64,000 nt of DNA from JAUIJL01 sp965366625. GTDB lineage: Bacteria > Acidobacteriota > Thermoanaerobaculia > Multivoradales > J023. The notes under the pieces were generated by a model. It was not told where the DNA came from, ran no database searches, and worked only from the letters and a program-made list of their open reading frames with translations. The position numbers and the translations under genes are program-made. Positions 34,627 through 44,196 of the stretch are shown in pieces. The stretch is from assembly GCA_965366625.1 (NCBI GenBank), contig CBDUGP010000021.1, forward strand, positions 1 to 64,000, read 5' to 3'. The stretch's first letter is position 1. Each line of letters starts with the position of its first letter.

Positions 34627-35889
34627 TTATTGGGGATCGAGGAAATCGGCCGTCCAATGCCCTTTGTCGATCAGTGTGACCTCGCCCTCGTTGCAGTCGC
34701 TGGCGATAATCGAAACTTCGGGCGATCCAAACATGATGTCGGTGTGGATGGTGGAGGTATTGCAACCCACCGCCTCGCGCTCGGCCGCGCTCATGTTCTC
34801 GCCCCCCTTTAGCGCCGTGGTGTAGGCCTGGCCGAGGGCCGCGTGGGCCCACGCGTTCTCATCGAAAAGGGTGTGCTCGAAGAAAAGGCCGCTTTGGGCG
34901 ATCGGCGAGTCCTGGCCCACGAGCGCGAATTCGCCGAGATAACGGGCGCCGTCATCACTATCGATCCAGCGCTGGAAGCCGTCGTGACCTTCGGACGCCT
35001 CGAACGATACCAATTTGCCGTTTTCGAAAGTCATGACCAAATCCTTCACCAAGAGGCCACTCTTGGTTCTGAAGGGCATGGTCGCGGCCAGGGCGCCGTC
35101 CACCCGGCGCCGGTCCGGGGTGGTGAAGTTTTCTTCGGTGGGCACGTTGGCGTTGAATTTTTGATCGTAGGCGGTCGTTTTGCTGCCCCCTAACCATCGC
35201 GCCTGGGGCGAAAGACCCACCCGAAGGTCACTTTTGCCTCCGACCACCCGAAGCTCGCGAATTTCTAGGCCGTTGAGCAGCGCACGACGGCGGTGTAGCC
35301 GTTGATCTTTGGCTTCCGCCCGTTCCAAGAAGTCTTCTTGGTCGGCAAAGGTGAAGCGGAAAATGTGTTGCCACAGGCGGTCGACGGCCTCGCCGATTTC
35401 AAGATCCGGGAAGACCAGGGCGGCCCAGGCGGGAGTGACGGCGCCGGCCACCACCCACGGACACAAGCCGCGGTTGATACCGTGGTTCAGCAAGAGCCTG
35501 CCCTTGAGGTTGCTGCTGCGGGTGAATAAGGCGTGCCGTTCCGGTAACTCGCGGGCGATGTTCGGCATCAGCCTTGGATCTTCCTCGCCGCGCAGGGAGA
35601 TCATGGCACCGCGGGTCAGCACCACCTGATTCAGCCAAGCCCTATCTTGCTCGTGGGCCAGCTCGATCTGCTCCAGGCGACCCCGGCGGATTAACTGAGC
35701 TTGGCTGCGGGGATCGGATAGCCTGGTCGAGACACTGCGAGCGCCGAGTTCATAGCCCACTTCGGCGACTCGGTAGGCGAGGTCTCGATGGGCGATCTCC
35801 GAAGAGATGAAAAGATCTTGGCCCTCGCGTAGCCCGGCGCCGTGCTCAACGAGAATTCTGGCGTAGCGGTTGAGATGGGTTTCATTCAT
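34627..35889 (-). CDS. Aminopeptidase T-like metallopeptidase (M29)
   Basis: This 420-residue cytoplasmic peptidase shows the M29 family motifs: FNANVPTEENFTTPD (metal-ligand Glu), GEFALVGQDSPI (Glu), FFEHTLFDENAWAHAALG (His) and STIHTDIMFGSPEV (His, Asp). The N-terminus (YARILVEHGAGLREGQDLFI) is also typical. All expected ligands appear present, so it is probably active on N-terminal residues. ATG 35889 is used. It is divergent from the enoyl-CoA hydratase gene. Confidence 0.9.
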   Translation of the reverse strand: MNETHLNRYARILVEHGAGLREGQDLFISSEIAHRDLAYRVAEVGYELGARSVSTRLSDPRSQAQLIRRGRLEQIELAHEQDRAWLNQVVLTRGAMISLRGEEDPRLMPNIARELPERHALFTRSSNLKGRLLLNHGINRGLCPWVVAGAVTPAWAALVFPDLEIGEAVDRLWQHIFRFTFADQEDFLERAEAKDQRLHRRRALLNGLEIRELRVVGGKSDLRVGLSPQARWLGGSKTTAYDQKFNANVPTEENFTTPDRRRVDGALAATMPFRTKSGLLVKDLVMTFENGKLVSFEASEGHDGFQRWIDSDDGARYLGEFALVGQDSPIAQSGLFFEHTLFDENAWAHAALGQAYTTALKGGENMSAAEREAVGCNTSTIHTDIMFGSPEVSIIASDCNEGEVTLIDKGHWTADFLDPQ

Positions 35890-35968
35890 GGGGAAAATGT
35901 ACGGCACCGGCACGCTGGTCACAAGACCTGAGTCGCCATGATTTTCGGCAAATTAGGAGATTTTGACC

Positions 35969-36727
35969 ATGATTCACCGCCAGGATCGAGATGGGGTCGC
36001 CGTGCTCAGCATGGAGCACGGCAAGGCCAACGCCATCGACACCGACTTATTCGACGCCTTGAACGACCAGCTCGACGCCTTGGAAACCTCTGACATCAAG
36101 GCGGTGGTGTTGACCGGCACGGGTGGAAATTTTTCCGCCGGGGTCGACCTATTTAAGGTGATCGAGGGCGGAGCCGGCTATTTGGAGGACTTCCTTCCGG
36201 CCTTGTCCCAAGGGGCGCGCCGGATTTTCAGCTTTTCCAAGCCGGTGATCGCGGCGGTCAACGGCCATGCCATCGCCGGCGGTTATGTGCTGGCGGCGGC
36301 CTGCGATTATCGAATCATGACCTCCGGCAAAGGCAAGGTCGGTGTGACCGAGCTGCTGGTGGGTGTGCCGTTTCCGGTGACGGCGATGGAAATCCTGCGT
36401 TTTCACTTCGCCGATCGCGCGATTCAGGAAAAGGTCTATTCTGGGGGTTTGGTTTCCGCTGCGGGGGCGTTGGAAGCGGGTTGGGTCGAACGGTTGGCGG
36501 AACCGGATCAGGTCTTAGACGAGGCGGTCGAGCTGGCCCGTCGCTGGAGCAAGATCCCGAGATCGGCTTTCGCCGTCACCAAACACCATCTGCGGCGCGA
36601 GATCTTGGAGCGGATCGACCGTTATGCTCATGTGGTGGACGACGAAGTTTTGAAAATTTGGTCGGATCCAGAGACCCTCGGTGGCATCCGGTCGTTCATG
36701 GAAGCCGCCGTCGGCAAGAAAGGCTGA
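35969..36727 (+). CDS. Enoyl-CoA hydratase/isomerase family protein
   Basis: This 252-residue crotonase-fold protein has the oxyanion-hole segments GGNFSAGVDLFKV and AAVNGHAIAGGYVLAAACDYRI. The usual catalytic Glu pair of hydratases is not obvious (KVGVTELLVGVPFP has one Glu), so it may be an isomerase or hydrolase of the family. ATG 35969 has AGGAG nine bases upstream. The next gene, a thioesterase, starts 5 bases after its stop; together they suggest acyl-CoA turnover. Confidence 0.88.
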   Translation: MIHRQDRDGVAVLSMEHGKANAIDTDLFDALNDQLDALETSDIKAVVLTGTGGNFSAGVDLFKVIEGGAGYLEDFLPALSQGARRIFSFSKPVIAAVNGHAIAGGYVLAAACDYRIMTSGKGKVGVTELLVGVPFPVTAMEILRFHFADRAIQEKVYSGGLVSAAGALEAGWVERLAEPDQVLDEAVELARRWSKIPRSAFAVTKHHLRREILERIDRYAHVVDDEVLKIWSDPETLGGIRSFMEAAVGKKG

Positions 36728-36732
36728 AGGTC

Positions 36733-37611
36733 ATGAATCCCATTCTCGAAGATTTGATCGAACTCCTGACCCTCGAGGTGCTGGACACCAACTTATTTCG
36801 GGGGCAAAGCCGCGATATCGGGACCAATCGAGTGTTCGGTGGCCAAGTCCTCGGCCAAGCCCTGGCGGCGGCCAACAACACCGTGGAAGATCGAGTCGCT
36901 CATTCTTTGCACGCCTATTTTTTGCGCAAGGGCGATCATACGGCGCCGATTATTTTCGAGGTGGACCGGCAGCGAGACGGCCGCACGTTTACCAGTCGTC
37001 GGGTGGTGGCGATTCAACACGGACGACCGATCCTCAATTTGGCGGCATCCTTCCAGGTTCCGGAAGAGGGGCTCGAACATCAGAATTCAATGCCTGACGT
37101 GCCGCCACCGGAGGAGCTGGAAGACGTCGCGGAATACCGCCGGCGGTTGCTCGAGACCATTCCCGAAGCCAAGCTGCCGCGATATCTATTCCACGAGCGA
37201 CCGTTTGAGTTTCGCTCGGTGGAAACACCGCGTTTCATGGAATCGGAACTCAGCGCACCGCGCGAGCCTCGGGCCCACATCTGGTTCAAGACCGTCGGAC
37301 CCCTGCCGGACGACGACCACCTACACCGCAATATGTTGGCGTATGTCTCCGACTATTACCTGGTGGGCACGGCGACACGACCCCACGGCTTGACGGTGTG
37401 GTCCGAAAACCTGCAGGTCGCCAGCCTCGATCACGCCCTATGGTTTCAGCGTCCGTTCAGGGTCGACGAATGGTTGCTCTATGTGCTCGAAAGTCCGAGC
37501 GCCGCAGGAGGCAGGGGATTGGCCCGCGGTCAGATCTTCCGGCGTGACGGCACTTTGGTCGCGGTGGTTGCCCAAGAAGGCGTGATGCGGTTGTGGGATC
37601 CGGCGAAGTAG
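36733..37611 (+). CDS. tesB: Acyl-CoA thioesterase II (TesB)
   Basis: This 292-residue double-hot-dog thioesterase has FRGQSRDIGTNRVFGGQVLG and LHAYFLRKGDHTAPIIFEVD in the first repeat. The second shows DYYLVGTATRPHGLTVWS and ASLDHALWFQRPFRVDEWLL, matching TesB with its Asp/Ser/Thr/Gln active site region. It hydrolyses acyl-CoA to fatty acid and CoA. It is encoded 5 bases after the enoyl-CoA hydratase-like gene. Confidence 0.92.
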   Translation: MNPILEDLIELLTLEVLDTNLFRGQSRDIGTNRVFGGQVLGQALAAANNTVEDRVAHSLHAYFLRKGDHTAPIIFEVDRQRDGRTFTSRRVVAIQHGRPILNLAASFQVPEEGLEHQNSMPDVPPPEELEDVAEYRRRLLETIPEAKLPRYLFHERPFEFRSVETPRFMESELSAPREPRAHIWFKTVGPLPDDDHLHRNMLAYVSDYYLVGTATRPHGLTVWSENLQVASLDHALWFQRPFRVDEWLLYVLESPSAAGGRGLARGQIFRRDGTLVAVVAQEGVMRLWDPAK

Positions 37612-37630
37612 GAAAACGGCAGGCGTCCCC

Positions 37631-37673
37631 CAAAAGAAAAAACACGAACGCCGGAGGGATGGCCGTTCGTGTT
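37631..37673 (-). terminator. Rho-independent terminator of the 32-aa membrane peptide gene
   Basis: Arms AACACGAACG (37641-37650) and CGTTCGTGTT (37664-37673) form a 10-bp stem. On the minus strand it is followed by a T-rich run (complement of 37632-37642). It lies about 90 bases downstream of the small gene at 37762-37860. Confidence 0.75.
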
Positions 37674-37761
37674 GAGGGGGGGGGACCGTGTTGATCGAAA
37701 TGGAAGGGGTGTCGTTCTAGGCCGCGGCCCTATTTTCCGCGACGGTATCGGAGGGTACCGA

Positions 37762-37860
37762 TCAAATCGCGTAGGTATAAACCACGGCGATCAACGAGCC
37801 CAAGGCCCAAAGCGCTAGCTCTACTTTGTTGCGGGTGCTTGTGTTTTGGGTGTTTTCCAT
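37762..37860 (-). CDS. 32-residue single-helix membrane peptide
   Basis: An ATG at 37860 preceded by AGGAG (about six bases away) opens a 32-codon frame. A polar start (MENTQNTSTRNK) is followed by a hydrophobic helix (LALWALGSLIAVVYTYAI) ending at the stop. Ribosome binding site, codon use and a downstream terminator on the same strand support a real gene. The neighbours are a thioesterase gene (opposite strand) and a subtilase gene. The family is not recognised; it could be a membrane-complex accessory subunit or a toxin-like peptide. Confidence 0.65.
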   Translation of the reverse strand: MENTQNTSTRNKVELALWALGSLIAVVYTYAI

Positions 37861-37943
37861 TTCTTTCTCCTCGGTCTTCCTTGTGACAACCCTAATATCG
37901 CCGACGGGAATTACGTTCTGCATTACGGCTCAAAATCAATGTA

Positions 37944-37965
37944 TCGACACAGGAAACGGTGTCGA
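37944..37965. promoter_or_regulatory. Inverted repeat upstream of the 32-aa peptide gene
   Basis: TCGACAC (37944-37950) and GTGTCGA (37959-37965) flank 8 bases, about 85 bases before the small gene's start. It could be an operator or hairpin; no promoter hexamers could be assigned with confidence. Confidence 0.35.
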
Positions 37966-38044
37966 CCGTTGAATGAGCAATCGTGCTTGCGACCGAAATT
38001 CGGCAGCCCTGGGGGTTGGCGATCCTTTGGCTAGCGACAGACGC

Positions 38045-38074
38045 AAAAAACCCGCCGAATTCGGCGGGTTTTTT
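38045..38074. terminator. Bidirectional rho-independent terminator
   Basis: A perfect 18-base palindrome CCCGCCGAATTCGGCGGG (38051-38068) is flanked by six A on the left and six T on the right. On the minus strand it ends the subtilase gene, whose stop is at 38101. Confidence 0.92.
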
Positions 38075-38100
38075 GGCTACCGACGGGATCGGTCGTCCAG

Positions 38101-40494
38101 TTAGAGCTGGCCGGGCTCGATAGGTTTCGGCTCCGCGTCAATGGGACCCACCGTGGGTGGTTCGCAGAACGGATAGGGGTTGCCGTTGCCGTCGTATTCG
38201 TTGGACGAGTACTCCTGATCACCGCAGCCGGGACCGGGATTCCAATTGGAGCCGGGCACCACATCACCTGGGCCGCGATAGCAGCCGCCGGCTCCCTGCG
38301 GCGGCGGGCACGGAATGTTGTCGGCGCAGGTGCCGTAGGTGGCCACCACTGCGAACGGCTGAGGCCCTTGGGGCACCGAGCTGCCGTAGACGCGCACCAC
38401 CGGTTTGAGCTGGGAGAATAGGGTTTGGGAGCCCATGGGCAGGAAGACGTCTTCCACGTTATTGACTTTGTCGTAGGCCGTATTGCCGGTCAGACGATGA
38501 TTTCCCTTGTAGGTTCGACCGCCGAAGTCCACCTCTAGATCGAGGTTGTTGACCAGCTTCGGACCCGCCGCCAAAGTACCTTCCGGATCGTTCCAAGCCA
38601 GGGTGATTCGCAGGGTGTTGCAAGTGGCTGCCCACTTCTCCTTGAAAGTGACGGTGCGGGTCCAAACGTCGCCCGTATTCACGGTGGTGGAATCGTCCTC
38701 GTAGGCCTTGAGCTTGCGATAACCCGCCGGCTCCAACACGTTGTCGAGCACCGGTCGGCCGTAGCCCTGGTCGTAGTTGGGGTAGGCGTTGACCGGCAGT
38801 CCTTGCGCCAGATTGCCCTCGTAACCCGTCGGGTCGTAAATCGGCACCGTGGCGTTCACCATCATGGCCTTGATCAGGGCGGAGCTGGGCGGGCCGCCGA
38901 GGGGTGGATCGGCGGGTTTGACGGGATAGATGCCCTGGGCGAAGTAGTCGCGAATCAGCGTTGCCGCAGCTGCCGCCCCAGGGGTGGCGATGCTGGTACC
39001 GGAGAACGCCGAGTAGGCGGAATAACCGGCGGTGTCGGCGGTGTCGACCACGTAATCGGCCGGGGCCAAAAGATCGGGTTTGACCCTTTGGATACCCCCG
39101 CACGACATGCCGAGGCAATCGTCGGTCGGGCCGCGGCTGCTGTAGAGGTACATGAAGTCCCGGGCATTGCCGTTGCCGCTGCCGCCCACCACGATGGCGT
39201 TTTTGGAATGGGCTTCGTCCGAGAGGGAGTAGGGCAAGTAGGCATTGCCCGGCCAAGTGGCCCCGGCGTTGCCGGCAGCGAAGAGGATGACCTGCTCCCG
39301 CAGGATCGGACGGCTCATGTAGTCGTCGATCACTTGGCTGCGCCAGGAGTAGGTGCCTGTGGGATTGTTGAGGATGGCCCAATGGCCCCAACTGTTGGAA
39401 TGGATCATGGATCCGACCTGCCAGGCGGGCAGGAAAAGATCGAGGGCGTAATCCGTGGGTGGGCAAAAATTGCCCGCCGCGTCGACGATGTCCAACATCG
39501 CCACGGTCGATTGCAGTGACAATCCGTCGAGATCGTTGGCGGTGCCGAACAAGCCGCTGGCGCCGATTTTGTCGCCCAAGAGGGTAGCGGCCACGCCGGT
39601 GCCGTGATTCACCGAGTCACCGGTGGAAGTGACGCAGGAATTAGGCGCCGGCACATTGGCGAAGATCTTGCCGGCCGCGGCATACACCTCGTGGGCTTCG
39701 AGACCGGTGTCGGCCAGGGTGACCACTTGGCCGGCGCCGAAAACGCCGATGTTGTAGATCGGGTTGTAGAAGGCTTGGTTGGCCTGGAAGTGTTGTTTTT
39801 CGGTTTGCAGGACGACCCGAACCTCGTTGTTCATCATGCCGCCGATGCCCGCCGCGTCGATCATCTCAACGTCGGCCAGGGACGAGATGGTTTCGATGGC
39901 TTCGGGCGAGAGCACCGCGCGAACGATGTGCCGGTCGAGCACCTCCGACACCGATTGCACCTGGCCCACGGCGCGGGCGGTCTCCAAGACCTGTTTGAAA
40001 TCGGCGTGGTTGAAAAGCACGATCTCCACTTCCGAGGCCACGGGGCCCGGCAGCAAGCGTTCACTGACCTTCCACGCATCTTGGAATCGAGCGAGGGCCG
40101 CCAGATCCTCGAGCCGGGAAATGGCGGTCGCGCTTTGGGCGTCGGCACGGATCAAAAATGAGGACGGGGGCAAATGACCCACGACTTGGGCACCGGCCGC
40201 CTCCAGCTCCTTGACGATCGCGCTCGACGGAGCACGGTCGAAGGCCACGATCAGCGGCACCGCTTCTTCCGTAAGATCCGCGGCTTTGGTGGCGAAATGC
40301 CTCAGATCCACGGTCTCCGACCGCAGATGTACCTGGTGGGGGTCCGGCAAGGTTTGGGTCCGCACGGCACGGCCGGAATCGTCGATGAACGTCAAGACCT
40401 TCGCAGGATCAGCCGCGCCGGCAGGCGACATCGTCGACATCAACATCGGCAGCACCGCTGCCGCCATCATCACGGGGCGAAATCTACAGACCAT
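38101..40494 (-). CDS. Secreted subtilisin-like serine protease (S8)
   Basis: This 797-residue exported protease has a signal peptide (MMAAAVLPMLMSTMSPAGA) and a long N-terminal pro-region. The S8 catalytic domain has Asp in VVTLADTGLE, His in VNHGTGVAATL, the oxyanion Asn near FAAGNAGATWPG and Ser in FSGTSIATPGAAAAATL. A beta-rich C-terminal domain (RITLAWNDPEGTLA, LVNNLDLEVDFGG) resembles the KP-43/P-domain type. AAGGAG sits 7 bases before ATG 40494. Activity seems likely, since the triad is complete. Confidence 0.93.
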   Translation of the reverse strand: MVCRFRPVMMAAAVLPMLMSTMSPAGAADPAKVLTFIDDSGRAVRTQTLPDPHQVHLRSETVDLRHFATKAADLTEEAVPLIVAFDRAPSSAIVKELEAAGAQVVGHLPPSSFLIRADAQSATAISRLEDLAALARFQDAWKVSERLLPGPVASEVEIVLFNHADFKQVLETARAVGQVQSVSEVLDRHIVRAVLSPEAIETISSLADVEMIDAAGIGGMMNNEVRVVLQTEKQHFQANQAFYNPIYNIGVFGAGQVVTLADTGLEAHEVYAAAGKIFANVPAPNSCVTSTGDSVNHGTGVAATLLGDKIGASGLFGTANDLDGLSLQSTVAMLDIVDAAGNFCPPTDYALDLFLPAWQVGSMIHSNSWGHWAILNNPTGTYSWRSQVIDDYMSRPILREQVILFAAGNAGATWPGNAYLPYSLSDEAHSKNAIVVGGSGNGNARDFMYLYSSRGPTDDCLGMSCGGIQRVKPDLLAPADYVVDTADTAGYSAYSAFSGTSIATPGAAAAATLIRDYFAQGIYPVKPADPPLGGPPSSALIKAMMVNATVPIYDPTGYEGNLAQGLPVNAYPNYDQGYGRPVLDNVLEPAGYRKLKAYEDDSTTVNTGDVWTRTVTFKEKWAATCNTLRITLAWNDPEGTLAAGPKLVNNLDLEVDFGGRTYKGNHRLTGNTAYDKVNNVEDVFLPMGSQTLFSQLKPVVRVYGSSVPQGPQPFAVVATYGTCADNIPCPPPQGAGGCYRGPGDVVPGSNWNPGPGCGDQEYSSNEYDGNGNPYPFCEPPTVGPIDAEPKPIEPGQL

Positions 40495-40729
40495 CTTTAA
40501 GCTCCTTCTGGGTTCAGAGATTTCCCTGGGACGGGAAATCGGAAGACCGATGGGGGAGTCGAGGTCGATCGATCCACCATCGGAAGGGTCGCGGCCCCGA
40601 GAAATAAGGGGTGAACAGCACTCGGGGCCGCTACCTAGGACTGCGCAAAAAGGATGGCTGAGAGATAGCCGGGGTCAAAGAAAGTTTAGGGTGGTTCCTC
40701 GAAGGCTCCACAGCATGCTAAGGCCGGTT

Positions 40730-43231
40730 TCAGTTTTCGCTCTGACAGCCGGCAAGGGCCTGCCGCGCCGGTTCGGTTCGGCGGTCGGAGCTTGGCAGAT
40801 GCTCGACGGCTTTTTGCAGCAAGGGTTGGGCGTCGGCGCACTTGCCGGAGTCGGCTAGCAGGATGCCGAGCTCGGCGACGGGGCGGGCGGCCATGGGATG
40901 GGTGGGGGAGAGGCCGGCGGCGTAGGAGTCGACGGCTTGTCGGTAGAGTTGTTCGGCCTCGGCGGACCGGCCCTGTTGGGCTTGGATCGACGCTGAGATG
41001 GCGAAGCTTTCGCCGGTTTCGGCGTTGTCGTCGCCGAGCCATCGTCGCCGTTGCTCGAGAGCCTCCGTGGCCAGGCTCTCGGCGGCCGGGGGGTCTTCGA
41101 AGCGCATGATGTCCGCGACGTGGGCGAGGCTGCGGGCCACGACCACATGGTCGTTTCCGAGGTGGGATCGGCGGACCTCCAAGGCTTCGCGGGCAATGGG
41201 TTCGGCGGCTGTGGTTTTGCCTTGGGCGGCGAGGCTTTGGGCGAGGCCGTCCAGGACTTCCGCCACCATCAAACCTTTGCCCTCGAGCTTTTGACGATCC
41301 GCCAAGGCGTGGCGAAACATGCGCTCGGCTTCTGGATAATGTCCTCGATCCAGGAGCAGGAGAGCGAGGTTGCCCCGGGTTTTGACGGTTTGGGGATGGT
41401 CGGTGCCGTTCAAGAGTTCGCTCTTGGCCAACGCCCGACGGTAGATGGGACCAGCGGTTTCATAATCGCCTTTTTCGTGCAGCACCAAGGCCAGGCTGTT
41501 GAGGCTGACCGCGACCTCTGGATGGTTCTCGCCCAGGATCGCAAGGCGCAGCTCTAGGACTCGCCGAAAGTGTGGCTCGGCCCGGGCGTAGTCACCGGCT
41601 CGGGCACAGGCCCGGCCGAGATGGTAGAGGCTTTCGGCCACGGCGGGGTGCTGCTCACCGTGGAGCAGCTGCCGCTGCTGCACCGCCAGCTCGAAGAGTT
41701 CTTGGGCTTGGCTGAACAGACCGAGTTCTTCGTAAAGGGTGCCGAGGGTGTGGCGCAACATGGCCTGGGTTTCCGGCTGATCGTCCAGTCGACTCACTTC
41801 CTCGCGGCCCAGGTCCAATAGATCCTTGGCGCCGAGGTCCCGTCGTTCGGCGCTGGGCCCGGCCATCTCGAAGAGACTGACCAACATGGCCGAGACCTGC
41901 TCGGCTCGATCCCTTTGTTGAGCGGTATGGGCCTGCTGCCGAATCAACACGCCCAGAAATCCCAGGGTCATCAAAACCAGGGCTGCTGCGGTCGCCACCG
42001 CGAGCCGATGGCGTCGAAGGAATTTGCTCGAACGGTAGAGGAAGGTGTCCGGTCGAGCGTTGACCGGCAGGCCCGATAAATATCGTTCGAGATCTTCGGA
42101 AAAGGCTTCCACGGAGCCGTATCGACGTTCGGGCTCTTTGCGCAGGGCCATCATCAGGATGTTGTCCAGATCCCCGGCCAATCGCCGGCTGAGGATTTCG
42201 GCCCTGTCGCCCCGGCGATCGGCTCCTTGCTCATCGAGTCGTCGGGCCACGGCGCTGGGCAAGATCGGTAGTTGATCGAGAATCGCGGCTTCGATGTCTC
42301 GGATCGGCGCGGAATCCTTGAAGGAATAAGGTCGCCCGCCGGTCAGCAGGCGGAAGAGCAGCACCCCTAGGGAGTAGACGTCGCTGGCGGTGGTGATCGG
42401 CAGGCCTTGGATCTGCTCCGGGCTGGTGTATCCCGGGGTTCCGAGGCGGAAGGTCGAGACGGTGGCGTCAACGGGCGAGGCCGGGTCGAGCAGCTTGGCG
42501 ATGCCGAAATCCAGCAGCTTGGGCTCCCCGTCGGATCCGGCGCCTTCTTGGGTCACCAAGACATTGGAGGGTTTGATGTCCCGATGCACAACCAGATTGC
42601 GGTGCGCGAAGTGAACCGCCCGACAGACCTTCTGGAAGAGGGCGATTCGGGCGCGAATGTCGAGGCGGTGTTGGTCGCAATAGCGGTCGATCGGCTTGCC
42701 GTCGATCACTTCCATGACGAAGAAGGGCGTGCCGTCCTCGGTGGTGCCTCCGTCGAGCAGACGGGCGATATTCGGATGGGACAAACGGGCGAGGATCTGA
42801 CGCTCCGCCAGCAGTCGTTTGGCCAGATCGGGCCCGACCAATCCTTGGCGTACCACTTTGACCGCCACGGTTTGCTCGAATTCCTGGTCGGAGCGAGTGG
42901 CCAAGAAAACCGTGCTCATGCCCCCGCGACCGAGTTCACGGACCAGTCGATAGGCGCCGAGACGGCGTCCGGGTTGGGGTTCCTCGGGCATTTCGGCAGA
43001 AAGCAGGCCGTGGATGGATTCGCCGGCTGAAACCAACGCGGCGGCATCCTCGATCGAAGCTTCGAGTCGTGTCCCCCCGTCGGCATCGGCGCGCAGCATT
43101 CGACGCACTTCGGCCACCACAGTTTCCGACTCGTGGGATTCGAGATTTTCGAGCCAGGGCTGCAATTCTTCGGCCGCCAGGTCGGCGGCTTCTAAGAAGA
43201 GAGCTTCGATCCGTTGAAATGGGGTCACCAT
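40730..43231 (-). CDS. Membrane Ser/Thr protein kinase with C-terminal TPRs
   Basis: This protein of about 833 residues has an N-terminal helical region, then a Hanks-type kinase: glycine loop GRGGMSTVFL, Lys in VAVKVV, catalytic loop HRDIKPSNVL, DFGIAKL, and TPGYTSPEQ. One membrane helix follows (LAVATAAALVLMTLGFLGVLI), and the C-terminal half is TPRs of the kinesin-light-chain type (HPEVAVSLNSLALVLHEKGDYETA). The TPRs would be outside the cytoplasm. ATG 43231 is preferred. The gene follows the sigma factor by 31 bases on the same strand, a pairing typical of Acidobacteriota and Planctomycetota. Confidence 0.92.
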   Translation of the reverse strand: MVTPFQRIEALFLEAADLAAEELQPWLENLESHESETVVAEVRRMLRADADGGTRLEASIEDAAALVSAGESIHGLLSAEMPEEPQPGRRLGAYRLVRELGRGGMSTVFLATRSDQEFEQTVAVKVVRQGLVGPDLAKRLLAERQILARLSHPNIARLLDGGTTEDGTPFFVMEVIDGKPIDRYCDQHRLDIRARIALFQKVCRAVHFAHRNLVVHRDIKPSNVLVTQEGAGSDGEPKLLDFGIAKLLDPASPVDATVSTFRLGTPGYTSPEQIQGLPITTASDVYSLGVLLFRLLTGGRPYSFKDSAPIRDIEAAILDQLPILPSAVARRLDEQGADRRGDRAEILSRRLAGDLDNILMMALRKEPERRYGSVEAFSEDLERYLSGLPVNARPDTFLYRSSKFLRRHRLAVATAAALVLMTLGFLGVLIRQQAHTAQQRDRAEQVSAMLVSLFEMAGPSAERRDLGAKDLLDLGREEVSRLDDQPETQAMLRHTLGTLYEELGLFSQAQELFELAVQQRQLLHGEQHPAVAESLYHLGRACARAGDYARAEPHFRRVLELRLAILGENHPEVAVSLNSLALVLHEKGDYETAGPIYRRALAKSELLNGTDHPQTVKTRGNLALLLLDRGHYPEAERMFRHALADRQKLEGKGLMVAEVLDGLAQSLAAQGKTTAAEPIAREALEVRRSHLGNDHVVVARSLAHVADIMRFEDPPAAESLATEALEQRRRWLGDDNAETGESFAISASIQAQQGRSAEAEQLYRQAVDSYAAGLSPTHPMAARPVAELGILLADSGKCADAQPLLQKAVEHLPSSDRRTEPARQALAGCQSEN

Positions 43232-43262
43232 GGGGTGCTCGGGCTCAACCGGCCGACCGAAC

Positions 43263-43919
43263 TCAGCTCGACGGCCCTTCGTCGATGCGCGCCAGCAGCC
43301 AGGCTCGGGCGACGCGCGTATCGGTGACCACGGTGGGTACGGACACCTCCAATAATTTTGCCACCTCCTTGACCTCAAAGCCGCCGAAGAAACGGAGTTC
43401 GATCACCCGGGCCTTGCGCGGTTCGAGATTCGCCAGCGCCTTCAAGGCTTCGTCGAGCGCCAGGAGGTCTACGGCGGGCAGGGTCTCGCGACGTTCGGCT
43501 TCTTCGAAATGTTCTTCCAAAGGGACCTTGGGCGCTTCGCCTCCGCGCCGGTCTGCTTTGGCGCGTCGGGCGTGATCGACCAAGATTTGACGCATCAATC
43601 GGGCCGCCAGGCAAAGAAAATGCTCGCGATCCCCGAGGTCGGGAGGCGCTGATTTGGCGAGGCGCATATAGGCCTCGTGGACCAGGGCGGTGGGTTGGAG
43701 GGTGTGATCCGGGCGTTCTCTGCGCAGGGATCGACCCGCCAATCGCCGCAAGTCGGCGTAAACGAGCGGCATCAGCTCCGCCAGAACACCGGTGTCGCCG
43801 TCGCTCCACCGATCGAGCAAGCGGGTGATGTGGTGCTGTCCGTCGTGACTTTCGGGGTCGCCGGAGATCGTGTCGGCTTCCGCGCCGGGAGTGTGACGTC
43901 CCGGTTGTGTTGGTGTCAC
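43263..43919 (-). CDS. ECF-like RNA polymerase sigma factor (LQPTALVHEAY family)
   Basis: This 218-residue sigma factor has region 2 (LMPLVYADLRRLAGRSLRRE, LQPTALVHEAYMRL, FLCLAARLMRQILVDHAR) and region 4 (LEPRKARVIELRFFGGFEVKEVAKLLEVSVPTV). It belongs to the group usually next to Ser/Thr kinases (TIGR02999-like). The GTG at 43919 has AGGAG eight bases upstream; the frame is open to 44009. The downstream kinase may phosphorylate or otherwise control it; this is inferred from neighbourhood. Confidence 0.9.
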   Translation of the reverse strand: MTPTQPGRHTPGAEADTISGDPESHDGQHHITRLLDRWSDGDTGVLAELMPLVYADLRRLAGRSLRRERPDHTLQPTALVHEAYMRLAKSAPPDLGDREHFLCLAARLMRQILVDHARRAKADRRGGEAPKVPLEEHFEEAERRETLPAVDLLALDEALKALANLEPRKARVIELRFFGGFEVKEVAKLLEVSVPTVVTDTRVARAWLLARIDEGPSS

Positions 43920-44146
43920 GATGCTTCTCCTCTCAGGGCCGAAGAGAAATCGTAACATGACGCTCGGGACGATCCTACGCGTCGGAGAAAGGTCGGAGAA
44001 AACCTGCACGAGTTGTTTCGAAAGGGAAGTGCTAAATACCTTTCAAACTTGACTTTTCCCGTGCTGATCGGCGAGCATATTCACAGTTCCTTTGGCTCGG
44101 GAGAGTCGAAGGCGACCTTGGAGATTTAGGCGGTCTTCGGGGTTGG

Positions 44147-44195
44147 GCGGGCGGGGACCCGCCGATGTGGGTTACGCCTAGGAAGGAGGTGATCC
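44147..44195 (+). promoter_or_regulatory. Hairpin and perfect extended Shine-Dalgarno
   Basis: A GGCGGG...CCCGCC hairpin (about 44147-44164) is followed by AAGGAGGTGATCC (44183-44195). This is the exact complement of the last 13 bases of a typical bacterial 16S rRNA. It lies two bases (one T after it) before a GTG at 44197. Confidence 0.8.
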
Positions 44196-44196
44196 T

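Noticed and set aside
44183..44195. AAGGAGGTGATCC as a fragment of an inverted 16S rRNA gene
   Set aside because: The bases on both sides do not match the conserved 16S 3' region, so it is read as a Shine-Dalgarno.
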